From the NCBI GenBank assembly GCA_949290355.1, contig CASERN010000011.1:795865-859864 (forward strand): a DNA stretch of 64,000 nucleotides, read 5' to 3'. The notes below the pieces were generated by a model. It was not told the DNA's origin and did not search any database. It worked only from the letters and a program-made list of their open reading frames with translations. The DNA is from an uncultured bacterium (GTDB lineage Bacteria > Cyanobacteriota > Vampirovibrionia > Gastranaerophilales > Gastranaerophilaceae). Positions 26,407 through 34,521 of this stretch are shown piece by piece. A program made the translations under genes and the position numbers. Positions within the stretch are counted from its first letter, which is position 1; every line of letters begins with the position of its first letter.

Positions 26407-26435
26407 ATAATAAGCTATTTTTATTTTTCAGACAA
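26407..26435 (-). promoter_or_regulatory. Leaderless promoter of the kinase operon
   Basis: TTGTCT (26430-26435), 17-bp spacer, TATTAT (26407-26412), 6 nt to the ATG at 26400. Confidence 0.5.
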
Positions 26436-26462
26436 ATTGTTTACAAAATTGCAATAAACAAA

Positions 26463-26488
26463 AAAGAGGAAAATAAATTTTCCTCTTT
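26463..26488 (-). terminator. Terminator after ferritin
   Basis: AAAGAGGAAAAT (26463-26474) pairs with 26477-26488; on the minus strand it is followed by T5. It closes the superoxide reductase-ferritin unit. Confidence 0.8.
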
Positions 26489-26497
26489 ACACAGAAT

Positions 26498-27010
26498 TTA
26501 ATTTTTATAAGAATGAGATTTATATTCACGTTTTGAAAGTTCTTGATCAAGATGAAACAATGAAGATTTTTCATCACCAAACATTTTCAATTTCGCAATT
26601 ACGTCTCTTGTATGAGCTTCTTCTTCAACTTGTTCAGAAATATACCAATTGATGAAATGACGCGTAGCAAGATCACATTCTTCCTCACTTAAAGATGCAA
26701 CACAATTTATGCTATCAGTAACATATTTTTCATGTTCTAATATTTTTTCAAATACTTGCATAGGATTTTCAAAATTCTTATCTGGAGAATTAATTGAATC
26801 AAATCGGACCTGACCATTCCTTTCAATTACATAATCAAAAAGAATCATACCATGATCCACTTCTTCCTTTGCCTACACTTTTGTCCAATTAGAAAAGCCA
26901 TGCAGCCCAATCTCATCAAAGTATGCAGACATTGCAAGATATAAATAAGCAGAATAAAATTCTTTATTTATTTGTGAATTAAGTATATCTTCGATTTTTT
27001 TACTAATCAC
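26498..27010 (-). pseudogene. ftn: Ferritin gene interrupted by an in-frame amber codon
   Basis: A GTG at 27010 behind GGGAGGG starts a continuous 170-codon ferritin frame (KEFYSAYLYLAMSAYF, EEVDHGMILFDYVI, HFINWYISEQVEEEAHT). Codon 46 is TAG (26873-26875), between WTKV and AKEEVDHG. Ferritins often have Gln there, so one C-to-T change explains it. All other family features are intact, including ferroxidase glutamates on both sides. It is either a very recent null allele, a suppressed stop, or a sequencing error. It starts inside the end of the superoxide reductase gene (8-bp overlap). Confidence 0.85.
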
Positions 27011-27395
27011 TTTTACCCTCCCATAATCCATGCAAATTGCAATATTCTTTTGCAATCGTTTTTCCTAACAATTTTTCAACATGCATTTTAGGTTCCTGAC
27101 CAGGATGCAAATACTGAAGTTGTAAATTATTTTTATCTTCAGATATTATTTCTATAAACATAATATAGTGATCATCATTCATTGGATGCAAAACTTCTCC
27201 CACTCTAACTTCATATCCGGAATCTTCTTTTTTTACAAAAACCGGTATATGTTTTTCAAGTATTGCTTCTTCTCTATTTTGTCCATCTAATTTTTTCATC
27301 GGCTGACCACAACATACAAGTTCTCCGCCGCCCGCTAAAATTACTTGGACCATATTTCCGCAAATTTCGCATCTATATAAATCTAAGCGTTCCAT
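27003..27395 (-). CDS. dfx: Desulfoferrodoxin (superoxide reductase, two-iron type)
   Basis: 130 residues. The N-terminal desulforedoxin-like centre uses Cys9, Cys12, Cys28 and Cys29. The catalytic iron site residues are His49 (EKHIPV), His70 and His76 (HPMNDDHY), Cys119 and His122 (CNLHG). It reduces superoxide to peroxide without making oxygen, typical of anaerobes. AAGGAG precedes the ATG. Pairing with ferritin links superoxide defence to iron storage. Confidence 0.95.
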   Translation of the reverse strand: MERLDLYRCEICGNMVQVILAGGGELVCCGQPMKKLDGQNREEAILEKHIPVFVKKEDSGYEVRVGEVLHPMNDDHYIMFIEIISEDKNNLQLQYLHPGQEPKMHVEKLLGKTIAKEYCNLHGLWEGKSD

Positions 27396-27429
27396 TTTTT
27401 CTCCTTTCGATTTATTATTAACGCTTTAG

Positions 27430-27444
27430 ATTCAATTTTTGAAT
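27430..27444. promoter_or_regulatory. Dyad in the superoxide reductase upstream region
   Basis: ATTCAA, three bases, TTGAAT, about 35 bp before the dfx start on the minus strand. It could be an operator for an iron- or peroxide-responsive regulator. The match to any known box is not close. Confidence 0.3.
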
Positions 27445-27496
27445 TGACCGTTTGGCTATAAATTAAAAAATAAAATATATTATAAGAAATATTACC

Positions 27497-27525
27497 TTGC
27501 AGAATCCTTAAATATAATATATAAT
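27497..27525 (+). promoter_or_regulatory. Promoter of the prepilin gene
   Basis: TTGCAG (27497-27502), 17-bp spacer and TATAAT (27520-27525), with GGAGG and ATG 27561 following. An intact promoter and ribosome-binding site argue that the frameshifted gene is still expressed in some cells. Confidence 0.65.
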
Positions 27526-27560
27526 AAAAGAGAAGAGATGAGATTTTGGAGGTATAAAAT

Positions 27561-28345
27561 ATGTTTAAAATAAAAGCCGTAAAAGTACCCCCCCCCCGAA
27601 AAGTCAAGCTATAGTTGGTTTTTGTCATACTGATAAATTTTATTCAAATAAACAGTATTTTTTAAAAGGCAAACTTTCTGCATTTACTCTTGCTGAGACA
27701 TTGATTACTTTAGGGATAATAGGAGTCGTTGCAGCTTTAACCTTGCACATCTTGATAGATGAATATCAAAAAACAGTTAGAGTACAAAAACTCAAAAAAG
27801 TTTATTCTACAATGATGCAAGTAAATGAACGAGTACAATCTGACTATGGAGACACATTCACATGTCAAACGAGTTCAGGTAAATCTACTGATGAAGCTTT
27901 CTTGGAGACATTTATTTTCCCTTACATAAAACCGCTCAAAACATGTATAAAACCGGGAGATTGCCCATATTATCGTATAAATCCAACTAACGGAAAAGAA
28001 ATTGATATGTCAGCCTATCGAGGTTTTATACTAGAAGATGGTACAATATTTAAAATAGTCAATCAGCATTATAGCTGCTCGAGTGGTTTTGGAATGTGGT
28101 TGATTGACATAAATGGAACTAAAGGCCCAAACGAAACAAACAAAGATATATATTTTGCTGAATTCGGAATAAAATCAACAAGATACGACGCAAGTATTGA
28201 TAAATATATGAATGGGAAAAGTTCTGTATTTTATATGACACCTAATATAGCAGGGGAAAACTACGATGGTATCGGCAGCGGGTGTTTTAAAGAAATTCTT
28301 CGCAGCGGATGGAAAACTCCTAAATCATATAAATTCTGCTTATAA
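27561..28345 (+). pseudogene. Type IV prepilin-like gene, out of frame at a poly-C tract
   Basis: ATG 27561 is well placed behind GGAGG. After nine codons the frame meets ten C and then a TAG soon after. One extra C (eleven) would join it to the open frame coding AFTLAETLITLGIIGVVAALTL, the prepilin signal and N-terminal helix, and run to a stop at 28343-28345. The product would have 261 residues, with cysteine pairs in the C-terminal domain (CIKPGDC, then SGC). The residue before the cleavage point is Ala rather than Gly. The leader of about 40 residues is long. In this sequence the gene is off. Confidence 0.8.
27588..27597 (+). repeat. Homopolymer tract of ten C
   Basis: Ten consecutive C residues in an AT-rich genome, located 27 nt into a coding sequence, one short of the in-frame count. 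This is the form of a slipped-strand phase switch. Confidence 0.9.
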
Positions 28346-28372
28346 TTTTCTTTTTATGATATAATAAAATTA

Positions 28373-28629
28373 AGCCGTGCTCCACGGGGAATTGCAATCC
28401 CTTGACCCGAAGTTAAGGCGGGGTGCAGAGCCTGTTGTGAGGGTTTGGTAAGTAATTTTGATAAATATATTGTTGTTGACATTTATAGATATTGTGGCGT
28501 AAGCTGCTGAACCGTGTCAGGATGGAAACATAGCAGCACTAAGGCAATACTTGCGGGTATAATATTTGTAAAAAGAGATAGTATATTTTAAGATTTTATT
28601 TATTAAATTCGATAGACAGTGGCACGGCT
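28373..28629 (+). ncRNA. ffs: Signal recognition particle RNA, large form with Alu-type 5' domain
   Basis: The S-domain hallmark GTCAGGATGGAAACATAGCA (apical GGAA loop with the Ffh-binding CAGG/AGCAG internal loop) lies near 28516. The ends AGCCGTGC (28373-28380) and GCACGGCT (28622-28629) pair over 8 bp. The G/C-rich 5' part (28380-28440) can fold into an Alu-like domain. The length of about 257 nt is that of the large SRP RNA of Bacillus-type bacteria rather than the short 4.5S RNA. TATAAT at 28360-28365 sits right before it and a terminator follows. Confidence 0.88.
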
Positions 28630-28635
28630 AAAAAA

Positions 28636-28672
28636 AAGAAACCGAAATTCAAATTTCGGCTTCTTTTTTTTT
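28636..28672 (+). terminator. Terminator after SRP RNA (bidirectional)
   Basis: CCGAAATT (28642-28649) pairs with AATTTCGG (28652-28659), extended by AAGAA/TTCTT, with A-tract and T-tract flanks. It also ends the convergent isochorismatase gene. Confidence 0.9.
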
Positions 28673-28678
28673 GATAAA

Positions 28679-29218
28679 TTATTTTATTAAAGCTTGAACT
28701 TCTTTAAATTTAGGATTTTTAGCTCCTTTTAACCATTCAAACAAAGCAATTTCTACACAAGAAACTTTTACACCATTCGCTTGCATAGCCTCAATTCCCT
28801 GTTTGAATTCATATTTATTTCGGCTTGCACAAGCATCTTTTATTACATACACATCAAATCCTTCCGCCACAAGAGCTGAAGCTGTTTGATGTACACATAT
28901 ATGCGTTTCAATCCCAAAAATTACAATTTGCTTTTTACCATAAGATTTAATTTTTTCAAGCATACCATCTTCTAATAAAGCATTAAAAAAAGTTTTCTCA
29001 ATAACATCACTTCCTTCTGGTAAAGACTCCATAAGTTTTGAAACAGTATGCCCTAACCCTTTTGGATATTGTTCAGTTAACAAAACGGGGATATTTAAAT
29101 ATTTTGCAGCACTTGCAACTTTTATCGCATTTGATACAACAATGTCTTTATCTAAAGCTGCAACTAATTTTTCTTGAATATCTATAATCAATACCAAGCT
29201 ATTTTCTGATGATAACAT
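28679..29218 (-). CDS. Isochorismatase-family cysteine hydrolase
   Basis: 179 residues. The triad of the family is visible as Asp13 (IIDIQEK), a Lys in EKTFFN and a Cys in ETHICVHQTA. Members hydrolyse isochorismate, nicotinamide or related amides; the substrate cannot be assigned. It lies 18 bp after the degenerate GGDEF gene and is the last gene of the transketolase-ftsEX run. The terminator at 28636-28672 follows it. Confidence 0.88.
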   Translation of the reverse strand: MLSSENSLVLIIDIQEKLVAALDKDIVVSNAIKVASAAKYLNIPVLLTEQYPKGLGHTVSKLMESLPEGSDVIEKTFFNALLEDGMLEKIKSYGKKQIVIFGIETHICVHQTASALVAEGFDVYVIKDACASRNKYEFKQGIEAMQANGVKVSCVEIALFEWLKGAKNPKFKEVQALIK

Positions 29219-29236
29219 ATTTAATTGTCTCCTTTT

Positions 29237-30472
29237 CTATAATAACGAATTTTTGAAATCTTTAATGTAGTTTTCAATAATACTAATTAATTCTTTTTGG
29301 GTAATTTTTGTCAAAGATAATTGTATTTCTTTGTTTTCAGGGCTATCTAAACCTTCATATGATATTGTGATTATGATTTTTGCAAATCCAGGATATACAA
29401 TGCGTAAAGAACTTTTTAGTTTATCATTTTCTAGTTTAAATACACATTCATCATTACTAATATATTGCTGAATTTTAGTTCCAACGAGTTTTTCTTCCCA
29501 AGACTTTTGTAATCTGTAAAAGACAGGAGATATAACTTTATCCATTTTTTTATTAAACATTTGTTTAAATATTTTATAATTTCTCGGGCTTTCTGAAGCT
29601 ATATTTAACCATTCATCTAACGTGTCATCCTCTTTATCATCAGCAAAAATATAAAAAGCGTTATTAGCCATTGCTTCTGATAATGCTTGCAATGAATCAG
29701 ATTCCATATCTTTAAAATTACGATTTTCTATCGATGATATACCGGCACAAATATCAAAATCATCTCCATAATTAGCTTTGATTTTATTTAACACAGTAAT
29801 CGCACCATTCAAGTCTGTCTTTGGCAATAAAATATAAAACTTTGCACTTTGTCCCAATGCTGCAATATCATCAACTCTTAATGAATCTAATATAGATTTT
29901 GCCATTTTCTCTTGAGAAAAAGTTAACTTATATGTTTCAGTTGGAGAAACAATCATAAATATACCATTATCTAAAAGATTGTCATCTATAGCATTTTCAA
30001 ATACAAGAGATGAATATTCATAATTATATAATTCGGTTAACTCATCAATCACCTTAATTTGTTTAAGAATTTTATTATTTCGTAGAGCATCTTTTTTTAT
30101 GGAACTATGTTTAATATTATTAACAGCTCTGATAACTAATTCATAATTTTCTGCACTTGAAAGAGCATAATCATCAATACCACAATCATATGCGGAAAGA
30201 ATCAAATCTTTATCATAAGAATTTACCAATAATATGATTGCTAAACTCTTATTTATACGAATGCTTTTTATCAAATCAAGAGTTTTATTAATATCAGGCA
30301 TCTGATGTATAAAAACAACATTTGCACCACTTAATTCCAAATCAGCCTCAGCACTTTTATAATTTGAGCAAATTACAGAATCATTACTCCTCAAAAAAAC
30401 TAGCTTTGGCTCAGTAATTTTTAAGAAATTCTCATCTTCTGAAATTAAAAGTATACTATTTTTAGAATTCAT
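29237..30472 (-). CDS. Pseudo-receiver plus degenerate GGDEF-like protein
   Basis: 411 residues. Residues 1-125 resemble a receiver, but the phospho-acceptor strand reads VVFIHQMPD, so Asp is missing. Residues about 140-275 begin like a GGDEF domain (DELTELYNYEY) and end with AGISS, yet the signature position reads GQSAKF. The C-terminal 130 residues are unassigned. It is unlikely to make c-di-GMP. ATG 30472 is preferred over an adjacent TTG. It starts 3 bp after the ftsX stop, suggesting a division-linked role. Confidence 0.65.
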   Translation of the reverse strand: MNSKNSILLISEDENFLKITEPKLVFLRSNDSVICSNYKSAEADLELSGANVVFIHQMPDINKTLDLIKSIRINKSLAIILLVNSYDKDLILSAYDCGIDDYALSSAENYELVIRAVNNIKHSSIKKDALRNNKILKQIKVIDELTELYNYEYSSLVFENAIDDNLLDNGIFMIVSPTETYKLTFSQEKMAKSILDSLRVDDIAALGQSAKFYILLPKTDLNGAITVLNKIKANYGDDFDICAGISSIENRNFKDMESDSLQALSEAMANNAFYIFADDKEDDTLDEWLNIASESPRNYKIFKQMFNKKMDKVISPVFYRLQKSWEEKLVGTKIQQYISNDECVFKLENDKLKSSLRIVYPGFAKIIITISYEGLDSPENKEIQLSLTKITQKELISIIENYIKDFKNSLL

Positions 30473-30475
30473 CAA

Positions 30476-31384
30476 TTAAACCTGCAAATGTTTTTTGATA
30501 CAAAGGAAACTTCCTCCAGCACCGAATAAAATCGCCATTGCAAACATAACTGCAATAACAAAATTCTGTGCATATAAAGGAGTTGGTACCATAAAGAACT
30601 GGTGCATATGATTTAAGCCATTCTGAACAAAATTCAACGGTAACAATGCGATAACAGCACCTGAAAAACCATAAAAAGCACCCTGCATAATCAATGGGAA
30701 TCTAATATACCAGTTAGATACCCCCATTAAACGCATAATCTCAATTTCCTCTTTCCGAGATTGAATAACCAGCTGGATTGTGTTGTTTATAATAGTAATT
30801 GTCAAAATAGCCATGATAATAACAACAAAAACAGTTATGGTATTAACAATTTTATTCAACGCTTCAATTTTTTTCGCTAAATCTTGAGCATAACTCATAT
30901 CTTCAACTGAATTTAATTGTCTTATTTTATTGAAAACTTCTTCTATATTTTCAAGTTTATCAACTTTTACATGCAAAGTATCAGGTAAAGGATTCTCTAT
31001 ATCAGGTAAATCCATTTCTCTTTTCAAATTAGCCCAAGATGAAGCTTTAGGAATAATTGTAACATTTTCAACATGAGCAAAATCTTTTATTCTTGATTTT
31101 GTCATATTTACATCTGCATTATCTTTTATGTACACAGAAATCTCTAAAACATTACCTAATTCATGTGCAAATGCAGATATTGAAAGAGTTGACCTGAAAA
31201 AAGAAGCAAAAATCGTAAGAATTGCTGCCATAGTTGTTATAATAACAATATTCACAATACCTGTTCTTGCTATATCATGAACAGTTTGCTTTGTTAACCT
31301 ATACAAAATTCTTAATTCGCATAACCAATCTTTTGGAATATGTTTTTTTACTTCTTTTTTTATTTTTGTTTTTGAACTATTCAT
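30476..31384 (-). CDS. ftsX: Cell division ABC transporter permease FtsX
   Basis: 302 residues with four membrane helices (near 40-60, 180-205, 230-250 and 270-295) and a periplasmic loop between the first two, as in FtsX. With FtsE it transmits signals to periplasmic wall hydrolases at the septum. It overlaps ftsE by 8 bp, the usual coupling. Confidence 0.93.
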   Translation of the reverse strand: MNSSKTKIKKEVKKHIPKDWLCELRILYRLTKQTVHDIARTGIVNIVIITTMAAILTIFASFFRSTLSISAFAHELGNVLEISVYIKDNADVNMTKSRIKDFAHVENVTIIPKASSWANLKREMDLPDIENPLPDTLHVKVDKLENIEEVFNKIRQLNSVEDMSYAQDLAKKIEALNKIVNTITVFVVIIMAILTITIINNTIQLVIQSRKEEIEIMRLMGVSNWYIRFPLIMQGAFYGFSGAVIALLPLNFVQNGLNHMHQFFMVPTPLYAQNFVIAVMFAMAILFGAGGSFLCIKKHLQV

Positions 31385-32054
31385 AAGTACCTGCTTGTAT
31401 ATCCCTAACTACTTCACCTTTATCAAGAGTAATAACTCTTTTTCTAAAATAATCAACCATAGCATTATCATGAGTAGATACAATTACTGTAATACCTCGT
31501 TGATTAATCTGATCAAGAATTTGCATAATTTCCATGGAATTTTTTGGATCCAAGTTTCCAGTAGGTTCATCTGCAATCAAAAGCGGAGGTCCATTAACAA
31601 TTGCACGAGCGATTCCTACTCTCTGTTGTTCTCCCCCAGATAATTCTGAAGGGAAAGCATTAATTTTATCATATAAACCTACAATTTTTAATGCTCCAGA
31701 CACTCTCGCATTAATTTCTTTTGAACTTATACCTAATGTTCGTATTACATAAGCTACATTATCATATACGCTTTGATTTTGGAGCAGTTTATAATCTTGA
31801 AAAACAATTCCCATGCACCTTCTTAGATTTGGAACTTTATCATTTGATAAATTTGCAATATTAATTCCACCTATAGTAACAGTGCCACTGGATGGTCTTT
31901 CTTCATTATATAGTAATTTCATTAATGTAGATTTTCCAGCTCCAGATGCACCAACTATAAATACAAATTCTCCTGACATAATGTCCAAATTTATGTTTTT
32001 TAATGCATAGTTATCATTTTTATATTTTTTTGTAACAGATCTAAATTGAATCAT
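31377..32054 (-). CDS. ftsE: Cell division ATP-binding protein FtsE
   Basis: 225 residues. Walker A GASGAGKST near residue 36, signature LSGGEQQRVGIARAI, Walker B LLIADEPTGNLD and a switch His in STHD are all intact. AAGGAT precedes the ATG, 12 bp after the transketolase stop. Confidence 0.95.
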   Translation of the reverse strand: MIQFRSVTKKYKNDNYALKNINLDIMSGEFVFIVGASGAGKSTLMKLLYNEERPSSGTVTIGGINIANLSNDKVPNLRRCMGIVFQDYKLLQNQSVYDNVAYVIRTLGISSKEINARVSGALKIVGLYDKINAFPSELSGGEQQRVGIARAIVNGPPLLIADEPTGNLDPKNSMEIMQILDQINQRGITVIVSTHDNAMVDYFRKRVITLDKGEVVRDIQAGTYE

Positions 32055-32066
32055 AATTTATCCTTA

Positions 32067-33029
32067 TTATTTTACAAGTCGATACTTGTCAATATATCTT
32101 TTTAAGCTTATTTCTAATTTGTTAGAACTTAATCCGTAATAATCCAACAAGAAATCAGCTTTTCCACTTTGTCCAAAAGTATCATTAACCCCTATTCTAT
32201 GAACTGGAACAGGATAATACTCTGCTAATAATTCACAAATAGCACTGCCAAGGCCACCTGTAATAGAATGGTTTTCTACAGTCATGACAAACTTAGTTTT
32301 TTTGACCTCATCAATTATAGTTGCACCATCGAGAGGTTTTACAACAGGGACATGTATTACCTGAATTGAATATCCTTGTTTTTCTAAATTTTCAGCAGCG
32401 ATAAGAACTTCTGCTAGCGTTTCTCCATTAGTAATAACTGAAGCGTCTTTACCCTCTTTTAAAATGCATACTTTACAAAAGTCAAATTCATAATCTTCAT
32501 CAAATATATCGCAAACATTTGATCTCGGTATTCTTATATACATAGGACCATAATTCTCAGCTGCAAACTTTATTACCTGCTCGCATTCATGACAATCAGC
32601 AGGAACTATAACAGACATATTCGGAATACCACGCATTAAGGAAACATCCTCAAGGGCCTGATGGCTTGCTCCATCCTCACCAACTGTAACTCCACCATGA
32701 GTACCGACTATTTTTACGTTAAATTCAGGATAACAAACAGAATTTCTTATTTGATCATATGCACGCCCTGTAGCAAACATCGCAAAACTTGCTGCAAAAG
32801 GAATCTTTCCGACAGAAGCAAGCCCAGCTGCTGTTGCGATCATATCTTGTTCTGCTATACCAACATCAAAAAATCTTTCAGGAAATTCTTTTGCAAATAT
32901 TTTTGTCTGAGTCGAGCATGACAAATCCGCATCTAATACAACAATATTTGGATTATTTTCCCCTAACATTGCAAGAGTCTTACCAAAAACAGAACGCATT
33001 GATTTTTTATTTGTTTTGTCAATTTTCAT
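32067..33029 (-). CDS. Transketolase, C-terminal subunit
   Basis: 320 residues covering the pyrimidine-binding and C-terminal domains of transketolase (DADLSCSTQTKIFAKEFPERFFDVGIAEQ, GTHGGVTVGEDGASHQALED, VENHSITGGLG). Split transketolases need a separate thiamine-diphosphate-binding N-terminal subunit, which is not next to it. ATG 33029 is preferred to a TTG at 33059. AGGAT is upstream at a rather long distance. First gene of the run leading to ftsEX. Confidence 0.9.
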   Translation of the reverse strand: MKIDKTNKKSMRSVFGKTLAMLGENNPNIVVLDADLSCSTQTKIFAKEFPERFFDVGIAEQDMIATAAGLASVGKIPFAASFAMFATGRAYDQIRNSVCYPEFNVKIVGTHGGVTVGEDGASHQALEDVSLMRGIPNMSVIVPADCHECEQVIKFAAENYGPMYIRIPRSNVCDIFDEDYEFDFCKVCILKEGKDASVITNGETLAEVLIAAENLEKQGYSIQVIHVPVVKPLDGATIIDEVKKTKFVMTVENHSITGGLGSAICELLAEYYPVPVHRIGVNDTFGQSGKADFLLDYYGLSSNKLEISLKRYIDKYRLVK

Positions 33030-33226
33030 TTCAATAATAATCCTGTATAGTCCTACCAAACAACATTATAGCACAAACAAAAAATATAGGGCAAGGGACA
33101 TTTTTATAAATTCAAATGTTAAGAATTATTAAAAAAAAAAAATTTTTTAGCAATTTTATATCTTGAGAGATATTTAAACAGTAGAATGAAAATATAGAAA
33201 ATATTTTATCGAAAGGAAGAAATTAA

Positions 33227-34381
33227 ATGATTCAAGCACCAAATTTAGTAAATCCTTACATGCAACCCCAAATGATGCAGGCATACATGCCTCAACAACA
33301 ATTACCTGCTCCTAATTACAATGCTGTAAAGATTGATGTAAACAATCCTACAATGAGTGCTCCGGCAGTTGCACCTAACACTGCGCAGTATGCGACACCA
33401 ACAATGCCATACTATAACTATCCACAAGCACAATTATATCAATACCCGCAAGCTCAAACGCAACCATATTATATGCCAATGCCTCCAGTAGCACAACCGG
33501 TACCAACACCAGTTGCTCCTCAACCGGCACCAGTGACACCTCAAGTTGCAGAACCTGCAGTTGCACAAGCAGCTCCGCAGCCAATTCAACAACAAAATAT
33601 TAATACACCGGCTCCTGTTGTAACACAACCGTCTCCTGCTGTAGAACAGGCTCCAAAAGTAGAAGTTGAACAACCTGCACCTATGGCACCACAAGTTGAC
33701 TTAAATTCATTCATTGCGAAATTAACAAACCCAGATTATGAAGTACAAGCAAACGCAATGGAAGAAATTGCAAATATGGTAAAAGATGACCCGCAAAAAG
33801 CAACTGAATTATTAGATGAAAAAGTTGTAAATGCTTTAAACACAATTATTAATGCTGACACTAGCAAACTTGCAGGACCTACACAAGAACAAATTACTGC
33901 AAGAGAAAAATTAATGAAAGGCGAACAACTTTCTGAAGCTGATAAAAAGTTAGCAACAACAATAACACCAATGGAACAAGCTGAAAGAAATAAAAGCTAT
34001 GCAATGTTCACATCATCAATAATGCAAAAACTATATGGTGATGAAGTAAACAAACTAACAGGCTCAACAGTACCTCTTACTGAATTACCTGGCGCTGTAA
34101 CAATTGTTGAACAACTAAAGAACAACCCAAACCCAATGGTAAGAACATCAGCAATTGAAGCATTAAGCTATATCCAACAACCGGCTTACAAACAAGACTT
34201 AACTACCTTGTTCACAATTGCTAAAAATGATAAAGACAAAAATGTTCAAGAAGCAGCAACAGCAGCTTTAGCTAAACTTGAACAATTACCTCAAGCTCAA
34301 GATACTAAAGCTAATGAACAAAAAGTCGAAGCTCCAAAATCTGAAGCTCAAGCTCAAGAACAAACTCAAAAAGCTGCATAA
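33227..34381 (+). CDS. Hypothetical protein: Pro/Gln-rich N-terminus and HEAT-like helical repeats
   Basis: 384 residues. Residues 1-155 are low complexity rich in Pro, Gln, Ala and Tyr. Residues 156-360 form helical repeats resembling HEAT motifs (DYEVQANAMEEIANMV, then NPMVRTSAIEALSYI and KNVQEAATAALAKL). The tail is again Gln/Ala rich. No signal peptide. It is probably a scaffold; no specific function is recognised. AAAGGAAG precedes the ATG, and a strong terminator follows. Confidence 0.75.
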   Translation: MIQAPNLVNPYMQPQMMQAYMPQQQLPAPNYNAVKIDVNNPTMSAPAVAPNTAQYATPTMPYYNYPQAQLYQYPQAQTQPYYMPMPPVAQPVPTPVAPQPAPVTPQVAEPAVAQAAPQPIQQQNINTPAPVVTQPSPAVEQAPKVEVEQPAPMAPQVDLNSFIAKLTNPDYEVQANAMEEIANMVKDDPQKATELLDEKVVNALNTIINADTSKLAGPTQEQITAREKLMKGEQLSEADKKLATTITPMEQAERNKSYAMFTSSIMQKLYGDEVNKLTGSTVPLTELPGAVTIVEQLKNNPNPMVRTSAIEALSYIQQPAYKQDLTTLFTIAKNDKDKNVQEAATAALAKLEQLPQAQDTKANEQKVEAPKSEAQAQEQTQKAA

Positions 34382-34407
34382 TCAAATAATTTCTTTCTTT
34401 AATATAA

Positions 34408-34443
34408 AAAAAGAATCCTCTGCAAATTCAGAGGATTCTTTTT
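34408..34443 (+). terminator. Terminator after the HEAT-like protein gene
   Basis: 34408-34422 pairs with 34429-34443 (core AATCCTCTG/CAGAGGATT), A- and T-tract flanks. Confidence 0.92.
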
Positions 34444-34509
34444 AGTTTAAATTTTTATTTTTCAATTATTTGAAGTATATTTATAATTCTTAAATAAAAA
34501 TATTTGTAA

Positions 34510-34515
34510 TATAAT
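34510..34515 (+). promoter_or_regulatory. -10 box of a leaderless promoter
   Basis: TATAAT ends 6 nt before the first of two tandem ATG codons at 34522; no Shine-Dalgarno sequence. No magnesium riboswitch fits in the 140-bp gap upstream. Confidence 0.55.
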
Positions 34516-34521
34516 ATAAAT

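Noticed and set aside
26873-26875. TAG recoded as glutamine
   Set aside because: Several neighbouring genes end in TAG at positions where the family ends, so TAG is a normal stop in this organism.
27383-27628. Minus-strand open frame of 81 codons upstream of dfx
   Set aside because: It covers the prepilin promoter, the poly-C tract and the dfx leader, has no ribosome-binding site and encodes no recognisable motif.
33375-33694. Long minus-strand frames opposite the Pro/Gln-rich gene
   Set aside because: They are by-products of the low-complexity repeat codons on the plus strand (Leu/Val-rich or Cys/Arg-rich nonsense).
34382-34521. Magnesium riboswitch (M-box or ykkC-like) before mgtE
   Set aside because: The gap holds a terminator for the upstream gene and a promoter 6 nt from the ATG, leaving no room for a leader RNA.
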